The notes under the pieces: model-generated
Told to the model about the DNA's origin: nothing
The model's input: the letters and a program-made list of their open reading frames with translations, nothing else
Database searches by the model: none
Origin: Bradyrhizobium paxllaeri
GTDB lineage: Bacteria > Pseudomonadota > Alphaproteobacteria > Rhizobiales > Xanthobacteraceae
DNA: 64,000 nt
Reading direction: 5' to 3'
NCBI RefSeq assembly: GCF_001693515.2
Contig: NZ_CP042968.1
Span: forward strand, 1,674,001 to 1,738,000
Shown: positions 1 to 7,757 of the stretch, piece after piece
Numbering within the stretch: the first letter of the stretch is position 1
How the letters are laid out: every line of letters starts with the position of its first letter
Program-made: the position numbers and the translations under genes

Positions 1-68
1 GCGAAGCAATCCATGTTGCCGCAAGTGGAGATATGGATTGCTTCGTCGCTTCGCTCCTCGCAATGACG
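1..68. repeat. Palindromic intergenic repeat, family A copy 1
   Basis: Arms reading GCGAAGCAATCCAT and ATGGATTGCTTCG face each other, followed by a tail CTCGCAATGACGG. The same arms and tail recur at 37721-37833. The copy is cut by the window start, so its left tail is not visible. Confidence 0.85.
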
Positions 69-119
69 GTGGAGACCATGCTCATGCGGGCTACCGGGCT
101 GGGAACGGAGCCGACGCCA

Positions 120-692
120 ATGAACGATGTCCTTCCCTTCCGCACCATGGCCTACAACAATGCCTGGGCAAACCACCGGCTGCTCACGGCCTGTCTCGGG
201 CTGTCGCCGGATGAATTCACCGCGAAGCGAACCGGCTTCTTTCCGAGCCTGCGCGCCACGCTCAACCACATCCTGATTATCGATCACTTCTACGTCGATG
301 CGATGGAAGGCGGCACGCTCGGCCCCGCAGCCTTTGCGAACGACGAGCCGTGTGCGACGGTTGCCGCGCTGAAGGACGCGCAGGCCGCAGTCGATCGGCG
401 CTTGCTCAAGGTCGTCGAAGCGCTCGATGGCGCCGGACTGCAGCGCATCGTCTCCGTGCATCGGGAAACCTCGATCCAGCGCGAGCGGATGGACCGCCTG
501 CTGCTGCATCTGTTCCAGCATCAGGTGCACCATCGCGGCCAGGCTCACAGTATGCTGAGCGGAACGTCGGTCAGCCCGCCGCAACTCGACGAGTTTTTTT
601 CGGTCGGTGAAGCGCCGTTGCGGGCGGTTGAGTTTGCGGAGCTCGGGTGGACGGAGGAGAGGATCTGGGGCGGGGCGAATGGTCGAGCTTGA
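120..692 (+). CDS. DinB-like damage-inducible family protein
   Basis: A 190-residue protein that fits the DinB/YfiT four-helix bundle, a family of metal-binding proteins that includes thiol-dependent transferases. His50 or His56 in the second helix and His134 with His137/138 in HQVHHRG provide the expected three-histidine metal site. I chose ATG 120 because the reading frame upstream of it runs into the family A repeat and encodes nothing protein-like. No operon partner is evident, since the next gene is 130 bp away. The substrate is unknown. The family assignment is good and the specific function is open. Confidence 0.8.
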   Translation: MNDVLPFRTMAYNNAWANHRLLTACLGLSPDEFTAKRTGFFPSLRATLNHILIIDHFYVDAMEGGTLGPAAFANDEPCATVAALKDAQAAVDRRLLKVVEALDGAGLQRIVSVHRETSIQRERMDRLLLHLFQHQVHHRGQAHSMLSGTSVSPPQLDEFFSVGEAPLRAVEFAELGWTEERIWGGANGRA

Positions 693-821
693 GTATTCGT
701 AGCCCGGATGAGCCAACGGGTCGCGCGAACGCGCGCTCGATGATAAACTCCGCGATATCCGGAACCTTTATTGCACAGCTTCCTACATGTCGCCTGCGCT
801 CATGCGAGCTGCCCGCCGAAC

Positions 822-1247
822 GTGAAGACCATCGTGACCGATCAGAACCCACCCGCCACTTCACCCTTCCAATCCATCCACGCCATCGACTACACCGTCA
901 TCTTCGTGCGCGACATGGCGGCGATGCGCCGGTTCTATGAAGACATCCTTCGCTTTCCGCTGACGCGCGAATTGTCGGCGGGATGGTTCGAGTATCAGAT
1001 CGGCGGCAACACGCTCGCGCTGGCGCGGCCGAGCCGGACCGCGAAGGATGCGCCCACGCCCAAGGGGAGCGCTTCGCTGCAGCTTGCGTTCAAGGTTGCC
1101 GCTGAGGACGTCGATCGCTGTGCCGATGAACTGGTGCGGCACGGCGTCGATCTGCTCGAGCCACCGAAGGATCAGAGCTTCGGTCACCGCACGCTGTTTT
1201 TCCGCGACCCGGACGGAAACCTGCTGGAGGTGTATGCGGAGATTTAG
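822..1247 (+). CDS. VOC (glyoxalase/bleomycin-resistance fold) family protein
   Basis: About 141 residues with one vicinal-oxygen-chelate module: an N-terminal beta strand IHAIDYTVIFVRDM, then the helix MRRFYEDILRFPL, and a C-terminal TLFFRDPDGNLLEVYAEI containing the usual terminal Glu ligand. This matches small dimeric VOC proteins related to glyoxalase I or fosfomycin-resistance enzymes, but the substrate cannot be read from sequence. The start is uncertain: GTG 822 and GTG 834 both fit, and a TTG at 771 would add 17 poorly conserved-looking residues. No clear ribosome binding site separates them. Confidence 0.75.
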   Translation: MKTIVTDQNPPATSPFQSIHAIDYTVIFVRDMAAMRRFYEDILRFPLTRELSAGWFEYQIGGNTLALARPSRTAKDAPTPKGSASLQLAFKVAAEDVDRCADELVRHGVDLLEPPKDQSFGHRTLFFRDPDGNLLEVYAEI

Positions 1248-1261
1248 CGCGTTGTCCTCGC

Positions 1262-1350
1262 CGTCATGCCCGGGCTTGTCCCGGGCATCCACGTCTTACT
1301 TTCTTCGTGGGATAAAGACGTGGATGGCCGGGACAAGCCCGGCCATGACG
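1262..1350. repeat. Long inverted repeat, family D
   Basis: Two roughly 36-bp arms are nearly perfect reverse complements: CGTCATGCCCGGGCTTGTCC ... and ... GGACAAGCCCGGCCATGACG, around an 18-bp centre. It lies between the convergent ends of the VOC gene and the zinc-ribbon gene. It may act as a bidirectional terminator. Only one copy is present in this window. Confidence 0.85.
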
Positions 1351-1375
1351 AGCGTAGCCAGAACCGCCGTGCGCC

Positions 1376-1657
1376 CTAATTCAGCGTCAGCCACACCAGG
1401 TTGCAGTCGCTGTGGCAGGTGTTGCAGCGCGCCGGCTGATTGAAGGTGTTGGCGAGTTGCCATTCCTGCGCTTCGTTGCTCCATTGCGCGGTGGCGTGGC
1501 AGATGATGTCGTCGGAACCGCAGGCGGCGCAGACCGGCGTGGCGCGGGCCGTGCGATTGATGACCTTCGGCTCGACCGGTTGCGGCTGCGGCCGGTCCGG
1601 CGCGATACGGTCCTGGACGATTTCGAACGGGTTCATCAGCTTGACGCGTCGCAACAT
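1376..1657 (-). CDS. Small putative zinc-ribbon protein of unknown function
   Basis: A 93-residue protein with two CxxC pairs, Cys43/Cys46 (CAAC) and Cys78/Cys81 (CNTC), plus extra Cys53 and Cys85, which suggests a zinc ribbon. The N-terminal 40 residues are rich in Pro and look flexible. I chose ATG 1657 because AGGA sits six bases before it; ATG 1636 (MNPFEI) is a fallback. No homologue with a function comes to mind. The protein ends LVWLTLN, and there is no signal peptide, so it is probably cytoplasmic. Confidence 0.6.
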   Translation of the reverse strand: MLRRVKLMNPFEIVQDRIAPDRPQPQPVEPKVINRTARATPVCAACGSDDIICHATAQWSNEAQEWQLANTFNQPARCNTCHSDCNLVWLTLN

Positions 1658-1880
1658 CGGTCCTGCATCCATTCTCGCGAGTCTTAGATTCGCACCTTTC
1701 AAACTAGCGAATCGGCTTGGCCGTTCCATCGCAAAATTGCGGAATACCCACGTTTTAAATGTGATCGTCACCAGCGGGACACAGAAGCGGCCTCCCGGTG
1801 AGGGGAAGCGGTATATTGATGCATTGCACTCCGCCAACGAGCGGCCTGTCGAAAGACCGAACCTGCGGACATGCGCACGC

Positions 1881-1908
1881 GAAACGGCCCGGCATCGCTG
1901 CCGGGCCG
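1881..1908 (-). terminator. Putative terminator of the small secreted protein gene
   Basis: A perfect 10-bp stem CGGCCCGGCA / TGCCGGGCCG with a TCGC loop at 1885-1908, followed on the minus strand by TTTC. It begins 14 bp beyond the stop codon of the 1922-2176 gene. The T tract is weak. Confidence 0.6.
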
Positions 1909-1921
1909 CGCTGCCCAAGAA

Positions 1922-2176
1922 CTAGTACTTCTTTTTCGTTGCCATGCCGGTCGTGGTCTGTTGACCCGGTGCACTTCCCGAATGGCCCTTGGCCTTCGCC
2001 GATTTCTTCTGGTGTCCCGGCGCGTATTCCGAAGCACCCGGCGCGGTCGATGTCTTGGCCTTCTGCATCTTCTGTCCCGGGGCGTAGTCGGAAGAGCCCG
2101 GGGACTTCGTGCCCGTCTGCGCAAACGCCGCGGTGGCGAGCAGCACGGTCGAAACGGTAATCAATGTCTTCAGCAT
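1922..2176 (-). CDS. Small secreted Lys/Pro-rich repeat protein, function unknown
   Basis: An 84-residue protein with a clear signal peptide (MLKTLITVSTVLLATAAFAQ, cleavage expected after AFA). The mature part contains two near-copies of a motif, SDYAPGQKMQKAK and SEYAPGHQKKSAK, each preceded by PG(S/A)S, and a later degenerate SAPGQQ. It ends in a basic KKKY. The start at ATG 2176 is firm: AGGAGGG lies five bases upstream. The basic periplasmic character is what can be seen. No function is known to me. It is a single gene with its own hairpin terminator. Confidence 0.75.
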   Translation of the reverse strand: MLKTLITVSTVLLATAAFAQTGTKSPGSSDYAPGQKMQKAKTSTAPGASEYAPGHQKKSAKAKGHSGSAPGQQTTTGMATKKKY

Positions 2177-2329
2177 TGGTCCCTCCTGTTGCAGGTGACC
2201 AAGCAAACGTTCTGCCCGCGGCGGTGTTCCGCTTTTTCCCGATCGTATCGCGAGGCTTAATGCAGATGAACAGTCCTTCATCTTCCGCGATCTCGCGACG
2301 GCGTGGGTAGTCACGCGGCGGAGTGTCTT

Positions 2330-2405
2330 GGGGCGGATTAGCGCAGCGTAATCCGCCAGCGACGCAGTTGAGCGGCGGGTTACGCTGCGCCAACCCGCCC
2401 TACGG
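2330..2405. repeat. Nested palindromic repeat, family F
   Basis: Two 26-bp arms, each itself a hairpin (GGCGGATTA / TAATCCGCC and GGCGGGTT / AACCCGCC), are also complementary to each other through their loops GCGCAGCG and CGCTGCGC. The element can fold as one long hairpin or two short ones. It sits upstream of the small secreted protein gene. Confidence 0.85.
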
Positions 2406-2406
2406 C

Positions 2407-2836
2407 CGTTGCGCCAAAACGAAAAGTTTCTCAATCCTTTCAAGCTGATTTGCCCTGTCCAGTCGTACGCGAAAAAAGAAACTCCTTCGCGCGAGACCCA
2501 AATCAGTCCTAGAACTCCCGACATCCCGGCCCGCAAGAGGGGCGTATCGCGATCGTCACGAACGTTGGGCCGGGCTGCGATGGACGCGACAGCGCCCGAC
2601 GCGCGATCAGGAATCGCAGGGCGGGTTTTCCCGTGAGCGATGCCGGCGCGTCAGACGAAGGCGGTGTGGCGTACGGCAAAACCGTGTGGTCCTGGCACCC
2701 GTGGCTGGTGTCAAGCCGGCGGAGATGCGTTCGATCCGACCGGATCGCCCGCATCGCCAATTCGCCGGCGACGGAGGCCAGAGGAATTCGGCTCCGGGGA
2801 GCAACTGTGTTGATGTAGCCCTGTGATCGGCTGGCC
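2407..2836. other. Gene-free stretch resembling part of a mosaic genomic repeat
   Basis: No open frame here has coding character. From about 2520 the sequence (GGGGCGTATCGCGATCGTCA onward) resembles, from memory, a non-coding mosaic repeat scattered in Bradyrhizobium genomes. This is recollection, not a search result. Together with 4083-4306 it flanks the IS110 element. Confidence 0.4.
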
Positions 2837-2884
2837 TCAAGGCTGGCGCTACGCGCCACCGCCTCCGGCGGCTGACGGCCTTGA
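2837..2884. repeat. Three-way-junction palindrome next to the IS110 transposase
   Basis: An outer stem TCAAGGC (2837-2843) / GCCTTGA (2878-2884) encloses two perfect hairpins: TGGCGC-TAC-GCGCCA (2844-2858) and CCGCC-TCC-GGCGG (2859-2871). It ends 20 bp past the transposase stop codon, so it may be part of the element's right end, a terminator, or the target site. Confidence 0.7.
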
Positions 2885-2904
2885 CCCCATCCGCTCACCG
2901 GTCT

Positions 2905-3903
2905 TTAGGCTGGGCATGCGCTCGGCGGAAGCCGAGCGGGGTCGCTCACTTTGTAGCGGTTGGCGTCCCATTTTTGGCGTCGCGCGATCATGGTGTTGAG
3001 GATGACGATGAGCTTGCGCATACAGGCGGTGAGCGCAACCTTCGGCTCCTTTCCCTTGGCGATCAGGCGGTCATAGAACGCCTTGAGCACGGGGTTGTGC
3101 TGGGTCGCAGCTCCCATGCAAGGCATGTAGAAGAGGTTGCGGGCCTTTCGGCGTCCGCCCTTGATGTGGCGGTTGCCCCGCCGTTGGCCACTATCGTCAT
3201 CGTAAGGTGCTACCCCCAACAAGGCCGCGACGATATTGTCGTTCACCTGGCCCAGTTCCGGCATCGTCGCGATCAGTCCGGCGGAAGTGATCTTGCCAAG
3301 TCCCGGCACGCTCTCGATGATCTCGGCGAGCTCGGCAAAATGCGGTGTCGCTTTGACCTGGGCTGCGATCGCAGTATCGAGCTTGGCGACTTCGACGGCA
3401 ATCTTCTTCAAGAGCCGCGCCTGCATTTTCTGCACGACGTCCGGCACGGAATGCTCGCCACTGTTTTTCAAGCTAGTCTGTAGATCGAGCAGTCCTTGGC
3501 GTGCATTGACGATCTTGACCAACCTCTCGCGTGCCGCGTCGTAGGCTTGGCCCGGTGCTTCGGTGAAGGTCTCGGCGAACCAGGCGATCATCTCCGCATC
3601 GATCGGATCGTTCTTGGCGAGGCGTCCGGCCGAGCGGGCGAAGCTGCGCACCCGCTTCGGGTCGACGATCCGGACTTCGATGCGGGCCTCGCGCAGCGCC
3701 TTGGCCCAGTCCTGCTCATAACCGCCGGAAGCCTCCATGGCTGCCTTGCCGCCCCTGTGTTTGCGAAGCCAGCGGATCAGGGCGCGCTGCCCCTCCGCGG
3801 TACTTGGGAACGTCTGCCATTGAGACAGCGAGCGAATGCACGCATCCACCTTGTCCTTGGCCACATCAATACCGACGACAACGACCTCATCTTGTGCCAT
3901 CAT
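2905..3903 (-). CDS. IS110-family transposase (DEDD/serine recombinase)
   Basis: A 332-residue protein with the two IS110 domains. The N-terminal RuvC-like DEDD domain shows VVGIDVAKDKVDA, AMEASGGYEQ and KNDPIDAEMIAWFAE. The C-terminal Transposase_20 domain shows the hairpin SVPGLGKITSAGLIA, then GVAPYDDDSGQRRG with the candidate catalytic serine, and RRKARNLFYM. All expected motifs are present and the frame is intact, so it is probably active. The start is ATG 3903 (GGAG eight bases upstream); the adjacent ATG 3900 is equivalent. The upstream open frame to 4116 has no transposase features and overlaps the putative RNA. Intact IS110 elements use a bridge RNA to choose their target. Confidence 0.93.
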   Translation of the reverse strand: MMAQDEVVVVGIDVAKDKVDACIRSLSQWQTFPSTAEGQRALIRWLRKHRGGKAAMEASGGYEQDWAKALREARIEVRIVDPKRVRSFARSAGRLAKNDPIDAEMIAWFAETFTEAPGQAYDAARERLVKIVNARQGLLDLQTSLKNSGEHSVPDVVQKMQARLLKKIAVEVAKLDTAIAAQVKATPHFAELAEIIESVPGLGKITSAGLIATMPELGQVNDNIVAALLGVAPYDDDSGQRRGNRHIKGGRRKARNLFYMPCMGAATQHNPVLKAFYDRLIAKGKEPKVALTACMRKLIVILNTMIARRQKWDANRYKVSDPARLPPSACPA

Positions 3904-3914
3904 CCACTCCCTTC

Positions 3915-4062
3915 CTTGCTCGGTTCGGGCTCGAAGCCCGTGCAACTGTTCGGGTTGAGGAAGACCACCGGATCTGTCCCTCGCTCCCCGACAGGCTCTC
4001 GGCCTTTGAGCACGAACGGGATCAGATCCAGCGACGGGCGGTTGGTCAGAACCGCCCGTTCG
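3915..4062 (-). ncRNA. Candidate IS110 bridge RNA region
   Basis: Directly upstream of the transposase, the minus strand can fold into three elements in order: a perfect 10-bp stem ACGGGCGGTT/AACCGCCCGT (4034-4059), a long imperfect stem closed by GGATCTG/CAGATCC with a large internal loop (3970-4029), and a 6-bp hairpin CGGGCT/AGCCCG (3926-3940). Known IS110 bridge RNAs have a 5' stem-loop followed by looped target- and donor-binding stems. Assignment here is inference from position and folding only. Confidence 0.45.
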
Positions 4063-4082
4063 CACATTCTGGCAGATTTTGC

Positions 4083-4306
4083 GGACACAAGAGCGCGGCA
4101 TAAGCCGTAAAGCCATTGCGCAGGGAAGGCCGGTTGTTTCGGCTGATACCTGTATGCTCGTGTGCGTTTTCTTTTACGCATGTTGCACACGAGACCGCGG
4201 GTGCCAGCCAGCACCCGGCCTTCCCTGCACCCTCTGATTTCATGGGGGCTGAAACAAGAGCAAAGCTCGGGCGCATCGCGCCGCGGGAATGTGAGCGCAT
4301 ATCTAT
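4083..4306. repeat. Gene-free mosaic repeat-like sequence beside the IS
   Basis: Contains AAGCCATTGCGCAGGGAAGG, then a GTGTGCG...CGCATGTTGCACAC palindromic stretch, then GCCAGCACCCGGCCTTCCCT, a layout I recall from repeated non-coding elements in Bradyrhizobium. AGGGAAGGCCGG and CCGGCCTTCCCT are reverse complements bracketing about 90 bp. No credible gene. The repeat attribution is from memory. Confidence 0.5.
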
Positions 4307-4429
4307 CCGTCGTCCCCGCGAACGCGGGGACCCATAACCACAAATGTTCATGTTCTGCGACGCCGTGGCTACAGCGCCCTCACAACATCCGCCGGTGGCT
4401 ATGGGTCCCCGCGTTCGCGGGGACGACGG
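4307..4429. repeat. Palindromic intergenic repeat, family C copy 1
   Basis: Arms CCGTCGTCCCCGCGAACGCG... and ...CGCGTTCGCGGGGACGACGG are near-perfect reverse complements, each also containing a short palindrome (CCCCGCG-AA-CGCGGGG). The second copy is at 38788-38911. Confidence 0.9.
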
Positions 4430-4447
4430 GATGAGAGAGCGCGGCCC

Positions 4448-5893
4448 TCACAACTCCCGGGCATTGGAAAACGCGAACGACGACACGCGCCGCGTGTTCT
4501 CGTCCAAAATCAGCGTCCGCGTGATCGGCGGCTCGGCGCGCTGGCTGCAGTTTTCGCGTTCGCACAGCCGGCAGTTGACGCCGATCGGCGTGCCCTCGGC
4601 CTTCTCCAGATCCATCCCCGCGGCATAGACGAGCTTCGACGCATGACGGATTTCGCACCCCAGACCGATCGCAAAGCGCGGCTGCGGCTGCGGGTGCGGC
4701 GCGATCGGGCGGCGCACCATCTGCGCGATCGAGAAGTAGCGCGTGCCGTCGGGCAGCTCGATCACCTGCTTGAGCAGGCGGTCCGGCGTGTCGAAGGTCG
4801 AATGCACGTTCCACAATGGGCATGTGCCGCCGAATTTCGAGAACGGAAACGTGCCGGAGGAAAACCGCTTGGAGACGTTGCCGGCATTATCGACGCGGAG
4901 CAGGAAGAACGGCACGCCGCGCGCGTTCGGCCGCTGCAGCGTGGTCAGGCGGTGGCAGACCTGCTCGAAGCCGGCATTGAAGCGCTGCGCCAGCACATGC
5001 ACGTCGTAGTTCAGCGTTTCCGCCGCACTGTGGAACGGCTGGTAGGGCATCATCACGGCGGCGGCGAAGTAATTCGCCAGCGTAATGCGGTAGAGCCGCC
5101 GCGGCGTGTCGTCGAGCGGGCCGGCGCGGTTGACGATGGCGTCGATGGCAGCGCTGCATTCGGCCAGCCCGATCTGCAGCGCGAGCTGGAAGGCGCGGCC
5201 AGAGCCATCGACAAGTTCGGAGATCAGAAGCTGCCGGCGGTGGCGGTCGAACCGCCGCAGCGTCTCGCGCATCACGTCGACCGGCATGATGCGGGTGACG
5301 ATCGAATGCTTTTCGCGCAAGCGCGCCGCCAGCGCGGCGAACAGCTCCTCGGCGGAGACATTCAGTTCGTCGCGCAGATTTTCCGCGACCTGTTCGAGCT
5401 CGGGAAAATAATTGCGGTTGGCCTCGATCAGGTCGCGCACGCGCTCGATCGGATTGGCCTCGAACCGCGCGCCCTCGTCGCGGTCGGCCATCTGCGCCGC
5501 GACCAGCGTCTCGCCGCGGCGGGCCTCGGTATAGGCCGCATAGAGGCGCTGCAGGGAGTGGGTGACGCCGGGGCAGAGTTCCGCGAGGTCACGCAGCTCC
5601 TGTTTCGGCAGGTCGATCTGGCGGAACAGCGGATCGGAGAAGATCTCGTTCAGCTCGGCAAAGAACCGGTCCTCGTCGGCGGTGGCGAGATCGCGCAGAT
5701 CGAGATCATAGGTTTCGGCCAGCCGGAGCAGAATCTGCGCCGTCACCGGGCGCTGGTTCCGCTCGATCAGGTTGATGTAGCTCGGCGAAATGCCCAGGCC
5801 TTCGGCGATCTGGGTCTGCGACAGGCCGAGTTGCTGGCGAATCCGCCGGAAACGGGGGCCGACAAAGAGCTTCTTTCCGGAGTCGGTGGCCAT
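4448..5893 (-). CDS. ScfR/RamB-like XRE regulator of acetate or glyoxylate metabolism
   Basis: A 481-residue regulator. Residues about 11-65 form a Cro/CI helix-turn-helix (FRRIRQQLGLSQTQIAEGLG, then SPSYINLIERNQRPVT). The middle contains an IrrE-like domain (about 190-320, including LYRITLANYFAAAVMMP). The C-terminal part is the short-chain fatty acyl regulator domain, with a Cys-rich segment GVNCRLCERENCSQRAEPP. This architecture matches RamB, which controls isocitrate lyase in actinobacteria and has counterparts in alphaproteobacteria. It is divergent from aceA with 179 bp between them, which strongly suggests that it regulates aceA and itself. It probably senses an acyl-CoA or similar metabolite, but the ligand is not readable. 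Start ATG 5893 has AGGGAA upstream. Confidence 0.88.
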   Translation of the reverse strand: MATDSGKKLFVGPRFRRIRQQLGLSQTQIAEGLGISPSYINLIERNQRPVTAQILLRLAETYDLDLRDLATADEDRFFAELNEIFSDPLFRQIDLPKQELRDLAELCPGVTHSLQRLYAAYTEARRGETLVAAQMADRDEGARFEANPIERVRDLIEANRNYFPELEQVAENLRDELNVSAEELFAALAARLREKHSIVTRIMPVDVMRETLRRFDRHRRQLLISELVDGSGRAFQLALQIGLAECSAAIDAIVNRAGPLDDTPRRLYRITLANYFAAAVMMPYQPFHSAAETLNYDVHVLAQRFNAGFEQVCHRLTTLQRPNARGVPFFLLRVDNAGNVSKRFSSGTFPFSKFGGTCPLWNVHSTFDTPDRLLKQVIELPDGTRYFSIAQMVRRPIAPHPQPQPRFAIGLGCEIRHASKLVYAAGMDLEKAEGTPIGVNCRLCERENCSQRAEPPITRTLILDENTRRVSSFAFSNAREL

Positions 5894-5899
5894 GGCAGG

Positions 5900-5972
5900 T
5901 TCCCTGACCTTGATTGTGACAAAATTTACAAAATTACATCTATTACAAGTTCAGATGTTACATGACATCACC
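5900..5972. promoter_or_regulatory. AT-rich operator region between the regulator and aceA
   Basis: A sharp AT-rich island in GC-rich surroundings. It contains TTGTGACAAAATTTACAAAA (5915-5934), which includes TTTTGTAAA on the minus strand, close to the AACTTTGCAAA core known for RamB, and a second palindrome GATGT-N6-ACATC (5954-5969). Operator assignment is inference. Confidence 0.55.
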
Positions 5973-6072
5973 ATTCAAAATCAAGAAGTCTATACGGAAA
6001 AAGGTTTTTGGCGTTTAGCTCTCGGTACGTTTCGCAATGCACTGTCAAGAATGTCGATTGAAGGAACAGCAC

Positions 6073-7704
6073 ATGAACTACCAGCCACGTGGCATCAGCA
6101 CCCAGGGACCGGCTTCCTATCTCAGCGAGATTGAAGCTGCTCAAGCGCTCCTCAAGACCAAGCCGACCTGGAACGGCGTCACCGCCGAGGCCGTGGCGCG
6201 CATGCGTCTGCAGAACCGCTTCAAGACCGGCCTGGACATCGCCCGCTACACCGCGGCGCTGATGCGCGCCGATATGGCGGCCTATGACGCCGACCCCACC
6301 AAGTACACCCAGTCGCTTGGCTGCTGGCACGGCTTCATCGCGCAGCAGAAGCTGATCTCGGTCAAGAAGCACTTCGGCGGCAGGACCGATCGCCGCTATC
6401 TGTATCTGTCCGGCTGGATGATCGCGGCGCTGCGCTCCGAGTTCGGACCGCTGCCTGACCAGTCGATGCACGAGAAGACCTCGGTGCCGGCGCTGATCGA
6501 AGAGCTCTACACCTTCCTGCGTCAGGCGGACTCCCGTGAGCTCAACGATATCTTCCGCGCCATCGACGTCGCCCGCAAGGAAGGCGACAAGGCGAAGGAA
6601 AAGGCGCTGATCGAAAAGGTCGACAACTTCCAGACCCATGTCGTGCCCGTCATCGCCGACATCGACGCCGGCTTCGGCAACGCGGAGGCGACCTACCTGC
6701 TCGCCAAGAAGATGATCGAAGCGGGCGCCTGCGCCCTGCAGATCGAGAACCAGGTTTCCGACGAAAAGCAGTGCGGTCACCAGGACGGCAAGGTGACGGT
6801 GCCGCACGAGGTGTTCCTGGCGAAGATCCGCGCCTGCCGCCATGCCTTCCTTGAATTGGGCATCGAAGACGGCGTCGTCGTGACCCGCACCGACTCGCTC
6901 GGCGCCGGCCTCACGCAGCAGATCGCCGTCAGCCACAAGCCCGGCGACATCGGCGACCAGTACAACAGCTTCCTGGATTGCGAGGAAATGACGCCGGCCA
7001 ATGCCCGGAACGGTGATGTCATCATCAACCGCGACGGCAAGATGATGCGTCCGAAGCGGCTTGCCAGCAACCTCTACCAGTTCCGTGCCGGCACCGGCGA
7101 AGATCGTTGCGTGCTCGACAGCATCACCTCGCTGCAGAACGGCGCCGACCTGCTGTGGATCGAGACCGAGAAGCCGCATATCGAGCAGATCGCCAAGATG
7201 GTCGACCGCATCCGCAAGGTCGTTCCGAACGCGAAGCTGGCCTACAACAACTCGCCGTCGTTCAACTGGACGATCAACTTCCGTTGGCAGGTGTACGACG
7301 CGATGAAGGAAGCCGGCAAGGATGTCAGCATGTACAACCGCGCCGAGCTGATGAAGCCGGAATACGACGATACGCCGCTTGGCATCGAAGCCGACGAGCG
7401 CATCCGCACCTTCCAGGCCGATTCAGCCAAGCGTGCCGGCATCTTCCATCACCTGATCACGTTGCCGACCTATCACACGGCAGCTCTGTCGACGGACAAT
7501 CTCGCGAAGGAGTATTTCGGCGAGCAGGGCATGCTGGGCTATGTGAAGAACGTTCAGCGCGCCGAGATCCGTCAGGGTATCGCCTGCGCCAAGCATCAGA
7601 ACATGGCCGGCTCCGATATCGGCGACGAGCACAAGGAATATTTCGCCGGTGAAGCCGCGCTCAAGGCGGGCGGCGCTCACAACACGATGAACCAGTTCGG
7701 CTAA
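6073..7704 (+). CDS. aceA: Isocitrate lyase
   Basis: Cleaves isocitrate into glyoxylate and succinate, the first committed step of the glyoxylate bypass used on acetate and fatty acids. The protein is 543 residues, longer than the E. coli enzyme (about 434), and carries the active-site loop as DEKQCGHQDGK, where classical enzymes read KKCGH. Length and motif match the Pseudomonas aeruginosa-like ICL subgroup. DIDAGFGNAEAT supplies acidic metal-binding residues and TLPTYHTAAL belongs to the conserved C-terminal part. Start ATG 6073 follows AGGAACA; an in-frame alternative start at 6037 lacks support. It lies opposite a ScfR/RamB-like regulator and upstream of a DUF4170 gene. No malate synthase is in the window. 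Confidence 0.95.
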   Translation: MNYQPRGISTQGPASYLSEIEAAQALLKTKPTWNGVTAEAVARMRLQNRFKTGLDIARYTAALMRADMAAYDADPTKYTQSLGCWHGFIAQQKLISVKKHFGGRTDRRYLYLSGWMIAALRSEFGPLPDQSMHEKTSVPALIEELYTFLRQADSRELNDIFRAIDVARKEGDKAKEKALIEKVDNFQTHVVPVIADIDAGFGNAEATYLLAKKMIEAGACALQIENQVSDEKQCGHQDGKVTVPHEVFLAKIRACRHAFLELGIEDGVVVTRTDSLGAGLTQQIAVSHKPGDIGDQYNSFLDCEEMTPANARNGDVIINRDGKMMRPKRLASNLYQFRAGTGEDRCVLDSITSLQNGADLLWIETEKPHIEQIAKMVDRIRKVVPNAKLAYNNSPSFNWTINFRWQVYDAMKEAGKDVSMYNRAELMKPEYDDTPLGIEADERIRTFQADSAKRAGIFHHLITLPTYHTAALSTDNLAKEYFGEQGMLGYVKNVQRAEIRQGIACAKHQNMAGSDIGDEHKEYFAGEAALKAGGAHNTMNQFG

Positions 7705-7757
7705 CGCCGGAATCAATCACGCTACTTGGACAGCTACTTGGACAACAGGAGACTACC

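Larger units (their letters stand above)
2837..4080 (-). mobile_element. IS110-family insertion sequence, boundaries approximate
   Basis: One complete transposase gene with a structured upstream non-coding segment. IS110 elements usually lack terminal inverted repeats and make little or no target duplication, so ends cannot be fixed here. I set the span from the downstream cruciform to the point where the flanking repeat-like sequence begins. Confidence 0.6.

Noticed and set aside
2633..2818. A 61-codon frame upstream of the IS
   Set aside because: No ribosome binding site; falls in repeat-like sequence.
4046..4351. Small open frames beside the IS (about 90-100 codons, both strands)
   Set aside because: They run through the palindromic repeats and the putative RNA region, with no RBS or conserved fold. 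I recall such spurious proteins being annotated from this repeat.
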